This document shows, piece after piece, positions 17,930-27,996 of a stretch of 64,000 nucleotides of DNA. The notes beneath the pieces were generated by a model. That model did no database searches and had not been told where the DNA came from. It saw only the letters and a list, made by a program, of their open reading frames with translations. The DNA comes from Deferribacterales bacterium Deferri_01 (lineage in GTDB: Bacteria; Chrysiogenota; Deferribacteres; Deferribacterales; Geovibrionaceae). A program made the position numbers and the translations under genes. How positions within the stretch are numbered: position 1 is the stretch's first letter; every line of letters begins with the position of its first letter. The stretch is taken from positions 1 through 64,000 of the forward strand of contig LUZY01000005.1 in assembly GCA_001603805.1 (NCBI GenBank), read 5' to 3'.

Positions 17930-18996
17930 TTTTCCCCCTTGGGATAAGAACCCAGCACCTTGAAGTGGGTAACGCTTTCGGAAAATTCGTCAATGACGCT
18001 TTTCAGGGGTTCAACATCCCTGTGACCGTCGGTGTCCACATAGAAAACGTATTCCCACGCCTGTTTTTTGGAAGGGCGGGATTCGATCTTAGTCATGTTT
18101 ATACCCTTGGAGGCGAATACTTCAAGGGCTTTATACAGTGAGCCGGATTTATGAGTAATGCTGAAAACCATGGATGTTTTATCATTGCCCGTGGGCAGAG
18201 GCTGGAAACTGCCTATGATAAGAAACCTTGTGTAGTTGTTCGGCATGTCTTCTATACTGCGCTCAATTATTTTTAAGTTATAGCAGATTTCCGCCATTTC
18301 AGAGGCGATAGCAGCCGCCCCTGCATCCTTGGATGCTATTTCGGCGGCTTTTGCTGTGGATTCAACATCATAAAGTGGAATGTCGGCGGCATGTTCTGCG
18401 AGCCATTTTCTGCATTGAGGTATGGCGTGCGGGTGAGAGTATATCCTCTGCACGTCCTCAAGCTTGCCCGACTGATTCATAAGGTTCTGGTTTATCTCAA
18501 GAAAAACTTCGCCGCAGATTTTGATGGAAGAACCTGCAAGCATATCAAGGGTGTGGTTAACCACGCCTTCAAGGGAGTTTTCCACAGGGATAATGCCGTA
18601 ATCCAGCCTGCCCCGTTCCACAGCATCAAAAACATCCGGTATCCCCCGCATTGGGATAAGCTCTGCCGAAAGTCCGAACTGCTTTATGGCGGCAAGGTTG
18701 GTGAATGTGCCTTCCGGTCCGAGATAACCTATGCGCTGAAGCTCCTCAAGGGAAAGAGAGGCGGAGATAATCTCCCTGTAAACTCTGCGGATAGCCTCAA
18801 AGGGGAGGGGGCCGTGGTTTATTTTGGAAAGACGCTCATAAATCTGCTTCTCACGGGAGGGAACATAGAGGGGCTTGCCCAGTTCCTTTTTTATCTCGCC
18901 GATTTTCATCGCTTCCTTCGCACGGGAATTCAGAAGGTCAATTATTTCGGTGTCGATCCTGTCAATTTCTTTTCGGTGCTTATCAAGTTCATCCAT
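17926..18996 (-). CDS. pheA: Bifunctional chorismate mutase/prephenate dehydratase (P-protein)
   Basis: 356 aa, three domains. AroQ chorismate mutase covers about 1-85 (LDKHRKEIDRIDTEIIDLLNSR). Prephenate dehydratase covers about 95-270 (GYLGPEGTFTNLAA, ENSLEGVVNHTLD, NNYTRFLIIG). The C-terminal ACT domain has the phenylalanine-binding ESRP signature (MTKIESRPSK). It is the first gene of the pheA-hisC-aroF-tyrA-aroA-cmk-ispH/S1 transcript. The upstream 160 bases are shared with a divergent glycosyltransferase operon. Confidence 0.96.
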   Translation of the reverse strand: MDELDKHRKEIDRIDTEIIDLLNSRAKEAMKIGEIKKELGKPLYVPSREKQIYERLSKINHGPLPFEAIRRVYREIISASLSLEELQRIGYLGPEGTFTNLAAIKQFGLSAELIPMRGIPDVFDAVERGRLDYGIIPVENSLEGVVNHTLDMLAGSSIKICGEVFLEINQNLMNQSGKLEDVQRIYSHPHAIPQCRKWLAEHAADIPLYDVESTAKAAEIASKDAGAAAIASEMAEICYNLKIIERSIEDMPNNYTRFLIIGSFQPLPTGNDKTSMVFSITHKSGSLYKALEVFASKGINMTKIESRPSKKQAWEYVFYVDTDGHRDVEPLKSVIDEFSESVTHFKVLGSYPKGEK

Positions 18997-19073
18997 CCGT
19001 CAAATCTACCAGAACACACTTTTTTAAGCAAGGCTAAAGAACTGTTCAGCGGGGCTTTAACAATAATATAAGC

Positions 19074-19105
19074 TTGACACAGGCAAGTCTGTTTTGGGAT
19101 AAAAT
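19074..19105 (+). promoter_or_regulatory. Candidate promoter for the GT9 operon
   Basis: TTGACA at 19074-19079 is a perfect -35. A usable -10 is GATAAA (19098-19103, 18-base spacer); a perfect TATAAT at 19105 is 25 bases away, too far. The assignment of the -10 is therefore uncertain. Confidence 0.4.
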
Positions 19106-19158
19106 ATAATGACTGTTTCCATAGGAAAGCATCCTGAAAAAATATTAAGGCAGATTCT

Positions 19159-20187
19159 TTGAAAATACTTGTTTTTAATCCCTCGTTTCTTGGCGATTCG
19201 GTACTTACAACACCTTTGATAAAGGCTGTGCGACATTATTTTCCGGACAGTTCGGTGGACTTCTGCGTCCGTCCGGAGAATGCGCCCCTGTTTCGGGGCA
19301 TGGAGCTGATAAACGAGGTAATCACTTTTGATAAAAGAGGCAGCGCAGGAGGCGTGGCGGGGACTTTTCGTTTCGTCCGTGAGCTTAAAAAGCGTGAATA
19401 CGACATAATTATTTCATGCCATAAATCATTCCGCAGTTCTCTGACCATGGCTCTCACCGGTGTTCTGCGCCGTGTGGGATTCAGCCAGTCCGCTTTTTCT
19501 TTTCTTTATACAGAGACTGTGAGCAGAAATATGAACCTTCACGAAGTTGAGCGCAATCTTATGCTTCTTGAACCTCTTATTGCGGATTTCAGCCTTGAAG
19601 AAGTGAAAAAAACGGCGGGAAAAGCTGAGGTGTTTGTGGATGAACGCATTAATTCAAATGCTGTCAAATATATAAAATCAGCATCCGGCGGACGTAAGCC
19701 TATCGGCATAAACGCAGGGAGCGTCTGGGCTACTAAGAGATGGCACGGAGAAAGATTCGCAGAGGTTGCAGACAGGCTCTATGACAATGGCTTTTTCTGT
19801 GTGCTGTTCGGAGCGCCGTCAGATTCTGAAAGCTGCGCTCTCGTTGCGGCTTCTGCTGAACGTCCTTTGATGAACACATGCGGCAGGCTTCCCCTTGGTC
19901 AGCTTCCGTCTTATATAAAAGCTATGGATGCTCTGATAACCAACGACAGCGGACCACTGCACATAGCATCAGCCGTGGGGACGCCTGCCGTGGCGATTTT
20001 CGGACCCACTGTGAAGGAGCTTGGTTTTTTCCCCTATGATGATAAAAGCATTGTGGTTGAAAAAGAGCTTTACTGCCGCCCCTGTGGACTGCATGGCGGG
20101 AACGACTGTCCTGAAGGTCATTTCCGGTGTATGGGCGAAATCACCGCTGATGATGTATTTGAGGCTGCCAAAAAGGTATTGAAATGA
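19159..20187 (+). CDS. waaF: GT9 glycosyltransferase, ADP-heptose:LPS heptosyltransferase II-like
   Basis: 342 aa, starting with TTG (19159) after AAGGCAG. GT-B fold of family 9: KILVFNPSFLGDSVLTTPLIKAVRHYFP at the N-terminus, INAGSVWATKRWHGERFAEVADRL mid-protein, and donor-site TNDSGPLHIASAVGTPAVAIFGPT. Such enzymes add heptose to the lipopolysaccharide inner core at the cytoplasmic face. The next gene is a second GT9, overlapping by 4 bases. I favour heptosyltransferase II because of the NxGSxWxTKRW pattern; acceptor specificity is not provable here. Confidence 0.85.
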   Translation: MKILVFNPSFLGDSVLTTPLIKAVRHYFPDSSVDFCVRPENAPLFRGMELINEVITFDKRGSAGGVAGTFRFVRELKKREYDIIISCHKSFRSSLTMALTGVLRRVGFSQSAFSFLYTETVSRNMNLHEVERNLMLLEPLIADFSLEEVKKTAGKAEVFVDERINSNAVKYIKSASGGRKPIGINAGSVWATKRWHGERFAEVADRLYDNGFFCVLFGAPSDSESCALVAASAERPLMNTCGRLPLGQLPSYIKAMDALITNDSGPLHIASAVGTPAVAIFGPTVKELGFFPYDDKSIVVEKELYCRPCGLHGGNDCPEGHFRCMGEITADDVFEAAKKVLK

Positions 20188-21152
20188 AAGAAAAAAATAT
20201 AAGAAAAGCCCCAATGAGGGACAACAGAACAAAAGTGCTTTTTGTGCGTTTCAGCTCTCTGGGGGATGTTATCCTCACCACAGGGGTGATCAGGCGCTTT
20301 AAGGAACAGTTCCCTGATTATGTGTGCGATGTCTTTACATCCTCTGCATTTGCTCCGGTTTTTGAGGGGCTTAATTTTGTTAACCGTGTTGTGTCCTTTG
20401 ACAAAAAAGGCGGTTTTAAAGGCTTTGCGAAGACGGTTCAGGAAGAGATTAACGATTATGATTATGTGATAGATCTCCATGCAAATCTCCGCTCATTTCT
20501 GCTTAAGTTTATGGTAGATGCCAAGTTCCTTAAATATCAGAAAGATTCCGCCGCAAGGAGAGCTTTTGTTAAAAACCGCAAATGCACGGAAAGACTTGGG
20601 ATGCACGTTGTGAAGAAATACGCAGAGGCGCTGAATCCCCTTGGCATGAGAGAATGCACATTGGAGGAGCTTCGCCCTGTTCTTTATTCTGACAAGGCTG
20701 AAAATTCCGGCATAGTCCTCAACCCCTTTGCCAGCAAACCCACAAAACAATGGGATAAGTTTCCCGAACTGGCTGAAAAACTTGTGGAGATGGGGCATAA
20801 GGTGACTGTGATCGGGCAGGGGAGCTTTCCAAAGGTGGACGGCGTAACCGATCTCACTGGCAAGACCAGTCTTAGTGAAATGTTTGATGTTATAGCTTCT
20901 GCGTCTGTTCTCATCACCACAGACAGCGGACCCATGCACGCAGGAACCGCTCTGAATAAAAAAGTTATAGCCATATTCGGCTCTACAACAGCCGATTTCG
21001 GCTTTGCGCCGGACTTTGACGGCTGTGCAGTTGTTGAGGTTCAAGGGCTTAAATGCCGTCCGTGCCATGTGCATGGGCAGGAAAAATGCCCCGAAGGGCA
21101 CTTTAAATGTATGCATGACATCAGCGTGGATGATGTTTTAAAACTGCTCTGA
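20184..21152 (+). CDS. GT9 glycosyltransferase (heptosyltransferase family)
   Basis: 322 aa, translationally coupled to the preceding gene (ATGA overlap). GT9 marks: KVLFVRFSSLGDVILTTGVIRRFKEQFP, NPFASKPTKQWDKFPELAEKL, TTDSGPMHAGTALNKKVIAIFGSTTADFGF. A cysteine-rich segment LKCRPCHVHGQEKCPEGHFKCM near the C-terminus closely matches YCRPCGLHGGNDCPEGHFRCM in its neighbour, so the pair arose by duplication or the segment serves a shared structural role. Probably the other inner-core heptosyltransferase. Confidence 0.82.
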   Translation: MKEKNIRKAPMRDNRTKVLFVRFSSLGDVILTTGVIRRFKEQFPDYVCDVFTSSAFAPVFEGLNFVNRVVSFDKKGGFKGFAKTVQEEINDYDYVIDLHANLRSFLLKFMVDAKFLKYQKDSAARRAFVKNRKCTERLGMHVVKKYAEALNPLGMRECTLEELRPVLYSDKAENSGIVLNPFASKPTKQWDKFPELAEKLVEMGHKVTVIGQGSFPKVDGVTDLTGKTSLSEMFDVIASASVLITTDSGPMHAGTALNKKVIAIFGSTTADFGFAPDFDGCAVVEVQGLKCRPCHVHGQEKCPEGHFKCMHDISVDDVLKLL

Positions 21153-21163
21153 GCCTGCTTTCG

Positions 21164-21192
21164 TTGACATTGGCATCGGGCGTTGGTATATT
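21164..21192 (+). promoter_or_regulatory. Sigma-70 promoter of tkt
   Basis: TTGACA (21164-21169), 17-base spacer, TATATT (21187-21192). It starts 12 bases after the previous stop and lies about 50 bases before the tkt ATG. Confidence 0.75.
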
Positions 21193-21244
21193 CTTTTCTC
21201 AAAATATAATGAACACGGAATTATAAATTTTCAGGGGTGTATAA

Positions 21245-23158
21245 ATGTCCGAGAAAGGCTTCACAGGCTCATTGAGCGAAGCGGAAATCAATGAACTCAA
21301 AACCGTTGCCACACATTGCAGGGGCGACATACTCAAAATGACCACACTTGCTGCAAGCGGTCATCCCGGCGGCTCTATGTCTTCCATAGACATGTATCTC
21401 ACTGTGTACAAATACGCCAATATCACTAAAGACAACTACAAATCCTCTACCAGAGACAGGATTTTCGTTTCCCACGGGCACACCTCCCCCGGCGTTTACA
21501 GCACACTGGCAAGAAACGGCTTCTTCCCTATTCAGGACGCCATAGCATATTTCCGCCTTGCAGGTTCTATATACGAAGGTCACATTGAGCGCATGGTTCC
21601 CGGTGTGGAATGGTCCACAGGAAACCTCGGTCAGGGGCTTTCTGCTGCCTGCGGAGCTGCCGTGGCAGGCAGGATGAGAGGCGAGGAGTTCGACATCTAT
21701 GTATTTATGGGTGACGGTGAACAGCAGAAAGGACAGATTCCCGAAGCAAGAAGATTCGCCTCAAAATACGGATATAACAACATCACTGCTTTCATAGATT
21801 ACAACAAACTTCAGATCAGCGGCAGCATATCTTCCGTTATGCCTCAGAACATCAGGGGCGAGTTTGAGGCGGATGGCTGGCATGTTATCGAGATAGACGG
21901 ACATAACTACGCACAGATTTTCAACGCTGTTGCCGCTTCCAAGAAAATTGAGAAGCCCGTTCTTGTTCTTGCCAACACAATAATGAGCTACGGCGTGAGC
22001 TTCATGGAAAATATAGCCGGCTACCACGGCAAACCGCTGACGGAAGCGCAGCTTGCTGATGCTCTCACTGAACTTGGTCTTGAAAATGACATAGAAGAAC
22101 TTAAAACAAAAAGAGCAGCTTTTAAATTCAACCACGAAGCCCATGAACTTGTTCAGGAACCGGCAAAGGTATTTACCGGAACACCCAAGACCTACGCAGT
22201 CGATGTGAAGACAGACAACCGCTCTGCATTTGGGGATGCTCTTCTTGATGTGGTTAAGGAAACAAAGGCAAACGGCGGAACACCCATCGCAGTATTTGAC
22301 TGTGACCTTGCTGGATCTGTAAAGACTGACGGCGTGGAGAAAAACTGCCCCGAAAACTTTGTTCAGGCAGGCATTCAGGAGCATCACACTGCAACGTGCG
22401 CCGGAGCGGCGAGTGTGAATGGCGTAGTAAGCTTTTTTGCTGACTTCGGCGTTTTCGGTGTGGATGAAGCATACAACCAGCAGAGGCTGAATGATATAAA
22501 CGGAAGCAACCTTAAGGTTGCCACCACTCACGTTGGTCTTGATGTGGGTGAGGACGGCAAAACTCACCAGTGCCTCGATTATGTCGGCGCTATGAGAAAC
22601 ATATATGGCTTTAAGGTTATCGTTCCCGGAGATCCCAACCAGACAGACAGAGCGGTAAGATACGCCGCATCAACTCAGGGCAACTTCCTTATAGCTATGG
22701 GACGCTCAAAAATACCCACAACTGCAAAAGCTGACGGAACTCCCCTTTTCGGCGGAGACTATAAGTTTGAATACGGCAAGGCGGATGTGGTTACGGAAGG
22801 CGATATAGCTCTTGCGTCTTACGGTGCGATGCTCCCCAGAGCTGTTAAGGTTGCCAAGCTTGCCGCAGAAAAAGGTGTTAAAGTCGCAGTTATAAACATG
22901 AGCTGCCCACTTGAGCCTGATATGGAGCTGCTTAAAAAATATGCTTCAAAAACAATTTTTGTTTATGAAGATCACAATGCTAATACCGGGCTCGGTTCTG
23001 TTATAGGTGCAAAAGCCGCCGAAGAAGGACTTGGGCTTAAGGTGAAGACTTTCGGCGTGCGCTCATACGCCTATTCCGGTAATCCGGATGGGATACTCAA
23101 ACTTCTGGGGCTTGATGAGGAAACAGTTTCTTCAGAAATTGCAAGATTATCGAAATGA
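21245..23158 (+). CDS. tkt: Transketolase
   Basis: 637 aa, single chain. TPP enzyme moving two-carbon units in the pentose-phosphate pathway; it supplies erythrose-4-phosphate for the aromatic pathway. Seen: SGHPGGSMSSIDMY, SHGHTSPGVYSTLARNG, GNLGQGLSAACG, TPP/Mg motif GDGEQQKGQ...YNNITAFIDYNKLQ, and central GIQEHH. The sequence is nearer the compact archaeal/actinobacterial-like group than to E. coli TktA by eye. It has its own promoter and a strong terminator, so it is monocistronic. Confidence 0.93.
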   Translation: MSEKGFTGSLSEAEINELKTVATHCRGDILKMTTLAASGHPGGSMSSIDMYLTVYKYANITKDNYKSSTRDRIFVSHGHTSPGVYSTLARNGFFPIQDAIAYFRLAGSIYEGHIERMVPGVEWSTGNLGQGLSAACGAAVAGRMRGEEFDIYVFMGDGEQQKGQIPEARRFASKYGYNNITAFIDYNKLQISGSISSVMPQNIRGEFEADGWHVIEIDGHNYAQIFNAVAASKKIEKPVLVLANTIMSYGVSFMENIAGYHGKPLTEAQLADALTELGLENDIEELKTKRAAFKFNHEAHELVQEPAKVFTGTPKTYAVDVKTDNRSAFGDALLDVVKETKANGGTPIAVFDCDLAGSVKTDGVEKNCPENFVQAGIQEHHTATCAGAASVNGVVSFFADFGVFGVDEAYNQQRLNDINGSNLKVATTHVGLDVGEDGKTHQCLDYVGAMRNIYGFKVIVPGDPNQTDRAVRYAASTQGNFLIAMGRSKIPTTAKADGTPLFGGDYKFEYGKADVVTEGDIALASYGAMLPRAVKVAKLAAEKGVKVAVINMSCPLEPDMELLKKYASKTIFVYEDHNANTGLGSVIGAKAAEEGLGLKVKTFGVRSYAYSGNPDGILKLLGLDEETVSSEIARLSK

Positions 23159-23160
23159 TT

Positions 23161-23185
23161 AAGGAGCCGAAAGGCTCCTTTTTTT
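23161..23185 (+). terminator. Intrinsic terminator after tkt
   Basis: AAGGAGCC (23161-23168) pairs with GGCTCCTT (23173-23180) around a GAAA tetraloop, then a T-tract. Confidence 0.93.
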
Positions 23186-23298
23186 GTAAAAGATCTTAAG
23201 AAAATTTATTGAAATTCTGGTACACTAGTTTAACTTGAAAAATATATCTAAAAACACAAAACAAATTTATCATTATTCTGTATTTCGAGGAGTATCAT

Positions 23299-25311
23299 AT
23301 GAACGTTTCATTTAGGATGAAAATACTTGTCCCTGTAATTGCGGCAATAATAGGGTCGTTTCTTGTCACCGGAGTCATAATCTATCGGGTGGTGTATAAA
23401 GAGACTGAAATTATTGCTAAAAATGATGTCAGCAATCTTTCTAAAAGCTACGGAAATCTTTTTAAGGGCGATATTGAAAAAAGTATAGCCGTGTCAGAGT
23501 CTCTTGCTGAGGCTGCAGTGACCTTTACTGAGGGCAAAGTCAGCCGTGATCAGGTTATGGAGCATCTGGTCAATGTTCTGGAAAATAATGATCATTTGTT
23601 TGATGTGTGGATCGTCTGGGAGCCTAGCCTCTTTGACGGGAAAGACAGCGAACTTGCAGGCACAGGAGCAGCAGGAACAAACGAGAAGGGGCAGTTCTGT
23701 CCCATGCCCTACAGAACCGGCGGTGGGGTCAGCAGAGCATTCACAACCTCGATGTACGATGGAGAGGGAGCAAGTGACTGGTATCAGAAGCCCCTCAAAA
23801 GCGGCAGTATGTATGTTTCTGAACCTGCGACCTATGACTTTGAGGGCAAACCGCTGACAACTGTTGCAATAGGTGTGCCTTTCAAGCTGGACGGTCAAAT
23901 CATAGGCGTTGCCGGAGCAGATATACTTCTGGACAGCCTCACAGAGATGATTAAGGGCATTAAAGTCTACGATACAGGCTATACTTTCCTTCTTTCTAAT
24001 AAATTCACAATTATAGCCCACCACGATAAAGAACGTGTAGGGAAGCCTTCTGAATCTGAAAAACAGGTTTCACCTTACATCAATGATGGTAAAGAATTTG
24101 CAGTGGAGAAAATAAATGCCGCCGGTAAAATGGCATATACTCTTTACACACCCATCAGTATTAAAGGAACTGATTATAAATTTGTTTTCGGACTCAGCGT
24201 TCCCCTTGAGGAAATTTACAAGGCTCTTGCTCATATCCGCTTTACCATCACAATAGCAGCCCTTATTGCTGTTCTTCTCGTTGCAGCAGTTATCTATCTG
24301 ATTGCACAGGGGCTTGTGCGTCAGCTCGGTGGAGAACCGCAGGTTGTTGTTGACACTATGCAGAAAATTGCTTCTGGAGACTTCACCGCAAATCTTAAAA
24401 TAAGGCAAGGGGATACAAGCAGTCTGACACACTCTGTGCGTGATATGGTTGATAAGCTGAGTGCCATGATACAGAATGTTACTACCGTTGCAGATGATCT
24501 TAAAAGCTCAAGCTCTGATCTTTCTGCCGGGGCGCAGGAACTCTCCGCCGGGATGAGTGAGCAGTCAGAGCGCTCTGAACTTATTTCCACGGCGTCGAAC
24601 GAGATGTCCGCCACAACAGGAGAGATAGCAAGAAATCTTACGGAGATTTCAGATTTTGCTCACCATACATCTGCAAAAGCGGTTAACGGCCGTAATGTTG
24701 TTGATGACTCCCTCAAGGGTGTTATCAGGATAAAAGATACGGTAGATAAATCATCCGAGCTTGTACATTCCCTTGGTAAAAAATCTCAGGAGATTAAAGA
24801 CATTGTCAGTGTGATCAGTGATATAGCAGACCAGACGAATCTTCTTGCGCTGAATGCCGCTATAGAGGCTGCAAGAGCCGGCGAAGCTGGGCGTGGATTT
24901 GCTGTTGTCGCTGATGAGGTGCGGAAACTGGCTGAACGCACACAGAAAGCAACTTCTGAAATATCCGATCTTGTTCTCGGAACACAGACTGAAATGAACA
25001 ATGTTATCTCATCAATGGAAGGAGTCACAGGGCAGGTTCATACCGGTCTGGAATCATCAAAACAGATTGCAGTTGTTCTCAAAGACATTGAAGAGGGTGT
25101 GTCTCAACTTCAGTTTATGGTGGAGAACATATCTTCCGCAACACAGGAAATGGCTGCAACCAGCGGACAGATTCAGCAGGATATTGACTCTGTTGCGTCC
25201 GTATCTGTTCAGGTTAAATCGACCTCTGATCATCTGGCGGAGAATGCCTCCGGTCTTGAAAGTATTTCTGCAAGGCTGAGGGAGATGATGGGAAGCTTTA
25301 AAATAAGATAA
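23299..25311 (+). CDS. Methyl-accepting chemotaxis protein with Cache sensor
   Basis: 670 aa. TM1 (about 10-32) and TM2 (about 310-335) bracket a periplasmic dCache sensor with [36 protein letters not shown] and [10 protein letters not shown]. Then a HAMP segment ([20 protein letters not shown]) and the cytoplasmic signalling hairpin with [19 protein letters not shown] and [18 protein letters not shown]. Dimeric receptors of this kind feed CheA. The ligand is unknown; dCache domains often bind amino acids or organic acids. No che genes adjoin it. Monocistronic, with its own terminator. Confidence 0.94.
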   Translation: MNVSFRMKILVPVIAAIIGSFLVTGVIIYRVVYKETEIIAKNDVSNLSKSYGNLFKGDIEKSIAVSESLAEAAVTFTEGKVSRDQVMEHLVNVLENNDHLFDVWIVWEPSLFDGKDSELAGTGAAGTNEKGQFCPMPYRTGGGVSRAFTTSMYDGEGASDWYQKPLKSGSMYVSEPATYDFEGKPLTTVAIGVPFKLDGQIIGVAGADILLDSLTEMIKGIKVYDTGYTFLLSNKFTIIAHHDKERVGKPSESEKQVSPYINDGKEFAVEKINAAGKMAYTLYTPISIKGTDYKFVFGLSVPLEEIYKALAHIRFTITIAALIAVLLVAAVIYLIAQGLVRQLGGEPQVVVDTMQKIASGDFTANLKIRQGDTSSLTHSVRDMVDKLSAMIQNVTTVADDLKSSSSDLSAGAQELSAGMSEQSERSELISTASNEMSATTGEIARNLTEISDFAHHTSAKAVNGRNVVDDSLKGVIRIKDTVDKSSELVHSLGKKSQEIKDIVSVISDIADQTNLLALNAAIEAARAGEAGRGFAVVADEVRKLAERTQKATSEISDLVLGTQTEMNNVISSMEGVTGQVHTGLESSKQIAVVLKDIEEGVSQLQFMVENISSATQEMAATSGQIQQDIDSVASVSVQVKSTSDHLAENASGLESISARLREMMGSFKIR

Positions 25312-25336
25312 TATAATATAATATAATATATTCAGC

Positions 25337-25364
25337 AGGCGGGGGTAATTCTCCCGCCTTTTTT
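25337..25364 (+). terminator. Intrinsic terminator after the MCP gene
   Basis: AGGCGGG (25337-25343) pairs with CCCGCCT (25353-25359), then a T-tract. It is preceded by a short (TAATA)n-like microsatellite at about 25310-25331. Confidence 0.88.
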
Positions 25365-25397
25365 GTTAAGATAATTGTCATAATCAGGACACTTCTA

Positions 25398-25426
25398 TTC
25401 ACATATCAAATATCACGCTGTATAAT
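25398..25426 (+). promoter_or_regulatory. Sigma-70-like promoter of the lipoprotein gene
   Basis: TTCACA (25398-25403), 17-base spacer, TATAAT (25421-25426), 62 bases before the GTG start. Confidence 0.65.
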
Positions 25427-25488
25427 ATATCAGATGCTCATATGTATGTTTAAAAACTTTATTAAACGTTATACAGCGGAGGTGTGTT

Positions 25489-25968
25489 GTGAGATATCTG
25501 ATCAGAGTTCTTCTTTTTACCTGCTGTGCGGCATTTCTGGCTGCATGCGGCGGTGATGGCTCCGGCAGTAAAGAAGGTGTGGACCCCATTACTGCTCCCT
25601 ACACAGGGACCTATGTATTTGATTCGCTTCTGATAACTTCAGTTGACGGCAACATGGATTCCGAAGACTGCGATCCCTTTAAGGCAGAGTTCAGCTATTC
25701 TCCTGAACGTTCGGTTGGTAAGGTTCAGTGCGGTGTATATGAAGATGAGTCCATTTATTATTACATAGATACAGCAGATTCTTCTTCGTGGGTAAACTGC
25801 GAGGAAGTTGATTTTACCATAACAGGAACCTATACTGCGGAAATAACATATTCATGCACAGATTATCTGGATGATGTTTATCAGGCAGTGGGGAGCATCA
25901 CAAAGACAGACAATTCCTTTACTGTATTGTCTGAAGATAAATACTGGGAAGATCCGGACAATCTTTAA
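25489..25968 (+). CDS. Hypothetical lipoprotein
   Basis: 159 aa, GTG start with CGGAGG upstream. A lipoprotein signal ends in the lipobox LAAC (C20), followed by a glycine/serine-rich tether. The mature part is acidic and likely all beta (PYTGTYVFDSLLITSVDG, FTITGTYTAEITYSC), with four further cysteines in two possible disulfide pairs. I recognise no family. It is flanked by its own promoter and terminator, so it is independently expressed. Confidence 0.8.
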   Translation: MRYLIRVLLFTCCAAFLAACGGDGSGSKEGVDPITAPYTGTYVFDSLLITSVDGNMDSEDCDPFKAEFSYSPERSVGKVQCGVYEDESIYYYIDTADSSSWVNCEEVDFTITGTYTAEITYSCTDYLDDVYQAVGSITKTDNSFTVLSEDKYWEDPDNL

Positions 25969-25977
25969 AAAATTCAG

Positions 25978-26000
25978 CGGGGCTTCATTGCCCCGTTTCC
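25978..26000 (+). terminator. Intrinsic terminator after the lipoprotein gene
   Basis: CGGGGC (25978-25983) pairs with GCCCCG (25990-25995), then TTTCC; the T-tract is short. Confidence 0.7.
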
Positions 26001-26122
26001 TCTGTTTTTTTACATATAACTGCTCAAGTATTGCCTGATTCTCTTAATGCAGTGATATTTCCTTTTCTTTTACCCTAATGAAACTATACTGAAAATATCA
26101 GAAGCAGGGGGCTGTAGGGAAC

Positions 26123-27013
26123 ATGAACGAAATTCAGCGGCAGGAGCTTGCCGCAATGATTGACAGATACTCCGAAAAAGATACGGTTTCACAAACCATT
26201 ATTCCCAAACTGAGTCTTATGAAATCAGAAACCAAGAGGGTAAAAGCATCCACGGTCTACATGCCTTCGCTCTGTTTAATTGTGCAGGGGAAAAAGGAAA
26301 TTTTCCTTGATTATGAGCTTTATACCTACTCTCCGTCTGAATATCTTGCTGTTTCTGTGGAGCTTCCTGTTGTGGGGCAGATCACCGAAGCGTCAAAGGA
26401 GAAGCCTTATCTCGGACTCAGCATAGAGCTTGACCCGCTTGCTATCAGTGAAATGCTGGTGCATGCTCCTGAACACGGGGCAACGTCCAGAGGTCTTTTT
26501 GTCGGGAAAACGGATGAAGGGCTCGCAGACTGCATCCTGCGTCTTGTTCGTTTGCTTGAAAGCCCTGCTGATGTGCCTTTTATGTCCCATTTAATTTTTA
26601 AAGAATTTTATTACCGTCTGCTCAAAAGCCCGCATGGGTGGAATCTGGCTCAACTCGTCATGACCGGAAGCAGCATGCAGAGAATAGCCAAAGTTATAAA
26701 AGTCCTTAAAACTGATTTTGCCCGAAACATGCGTATTGAAGAGATGGCAGAGATAGCAAATATGAGCCAGTCCTCATTCCATCACCATTTTAAAGAGGTT
26801 ACAGCCATGAGCCCGCTTCAGTTTCAGAAGCGTTTGCGGCTGACGGAAGCAAGGCGCATTATGTTAGCCGAACAGGCAGATGCAGCAAGCACTGCCTTCC
26901 GGGTGGGTTATGAAAGCCCTTCACAGTTCAGCAGGGAATATTCAAGAATGTTCGGCGCCCCGCCTTTGAGTGATATATCAAATCTCCGCCGTTACGCAGT
27001 GGTGGAGGAATAG
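26123..27013 (+). CDS. AraC-family transcriptional regulator
   Basis: 296 aa. The N-terminal AraC_N cupin-like domain reads SLCLIVQGKKEIFLDYELYTYSPSEYLAVSVELPVVG. The C-terminal pair of helix-turn-helix motifs (about 195-290) has MRIEEMAEIANMSQSSFHHHFKEVTAMSPLQFQKRLRLTEARR and AFRVGYESPSQFSREYSRMFG. Regulators of this subgroup often control an adjacent oxidoreductase or esterase. Here the convergent neighbour, whose stop lies 5 bases away, is an alpha/beta hydrolase, so a functional link is possible but not shown. Confidence 0.9.
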   Translation: MNEIQRQELAAMIDRYSEKDTVSQTIIPKLSLMKSETKRVKASTVYMPSLCLIVQGKKEIFLDYELYTYSPSEYLAVSVELPVVGQITEASKEKPYLGLSIELDPLAISEMLVHAPEHGATSRGLFVGKTDEGLADCILRLVRLLESPADVPFMSHLIFKEFYYRLLKSPHGWNLAQLVMTGSSMQRIAKVIKVLKTDFARNMRIEEMAEIANMSQSSFHHHFKEVTAMSPLQFQKRLRLTEARRIMLAEQADAASTAFRVGYESPSQFSREYSRMFGAPPLSDISNLRRYAVVEE

Positions 27014-27018
27014 AGGCA

Positions 27019-27954
27019 TTACAGTATGCTCCTGATAAACCCTGCAACAGCGTCAATTACTTTAGGTGAAACAGGATAGTCGGGATTGTAATATGAATTC
27101 TTCTGAGTCTGCATCGTATCCGCTTCCTTAAGCACATGGTTTACTCCGTCTAAAATATTCAGACGGATATTTTTATTCGCAGCAGCAAGAATTTCCGCAT
27201 CTCTGACACTGATCTGTAAGTCTGTTGTTCCGTGGATAACTAATACCGGCATTTTCAGCCTGCCGATTATTTCAGCAGGGTTATATTTAAACCATGAAAT
27301 GACATAGGGCTGAACACTGGGTCTGAAAGCAGGCATCATAAGCTCTGTAATATTGTCTGCAAGCTCACCTTTTTTCAGATGTTCCATGATTCTGCGGGCT
27401 TCAGGAAGATAATCAGGGGCATTTGCTGTGAACTGCTCCTCAAGCACTTCATATGCAGGGCGTCCTGCTCCTGCGAGGGATACAAAACCGTCAGCCTTCA
27501 AACGCTCCGCAGCAAGTGATCCTATGAGTGCGCCTTCACTGTGACCGACAATAATAAGCTTGCCGAAGCGCCCGCTTATTTTTAAATATTCACCCCAGAA
27601 AACGGCGTCATCAACAAAATGGTCAATTCTTGCTTCGCTTTCCGGCATTGAAATCTCTCTGCTTGCCTTAACACCTCTTTTATCATAACGAAGTGAAGCT
27701 ATCCCTTTTTGAGCAAGTCCTTCTGCAAGCTGTTTAAGTGAGGCATTTTTGCCTGATATTCTGTTGTTGCCGTCTCGGTCTGTAGGACCGGAGCCCGCGA
27801 TAATAAGCGCTACAGGCGGCCTAACTGAATCTGTGGGAACTTCCAGTGTGCCGTAAAGCCTTCCTGCTGGTAATTTAAGTACGGCTTCCTCTGCAGCGTA
27901 TGAGAATAAAGGCAAAACCATAAAAAAAAGAGACAAAACTATATTACGGTACAT
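27019..27954 (-). CDS. Exported alpha/beta hydrolase (esterase-like)
   Basis: 311 aa with a signal peptide (residues 1-20, cleavage near SYA-AEE). Alpha/beta-hydrolase fold: oxyanion region LIIAGSGPTDRDGNN, nucleophile elbow VGHSEGALIG (Ser), acid in VIHGTTDLQISVRDAE (Asp), and His in LDGVNHVLK. The layout resembles EstD-type bacterial esterases. The likely location is periplasmic. Substrate unknown. Confidence 0.87.
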   Translation of the reverse strand: MYRNIVLSLFFMVLPLFSYAAEEAVLKLPAGRLYGTLEVPTDSVRPPVALIIAGSGPTDRDGNNRISGKNASLKQLAEGLAQKGIASLRYDKRGVKASREISMPESEARIDHFVDDAVFWGEYLKISGRFGKLIIVGHSEGALIGSLAAERLKADGFVSLAGAGRPAYEVLEEQFTANAPDYLPEARRIMEHLKKGELADNITELMMPAFRPSVQPYVISWFKYNPAEIIGRLKMPVLVIHGTTDLQISVRDAEILAAANKNIRLNILDGVNHVLKEADTMQTQKNSYYNPDYPVSPKVIDAVAGFIRSIL

Positions 27955-27996
27955 AAATCACCCGTTAAAAGTTAGATAGATCAAATCATAACAGGT

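Noticed and set aside
19074-19110. TTGACA with the perfect TATAAT at 19105 as one promoter
   Set aside because: The spacing is 25 bases, outside the usual 16-18; a weaker -10 at 18 bases is kept as a candidate instead.
21761-22567. 268-codon minus-strand frame inside transketolase
   Set aside because: Cys/Phe/His-rich composition typical of an antisense shadow, and transketolase motifs are unambiguous on the plus strand.
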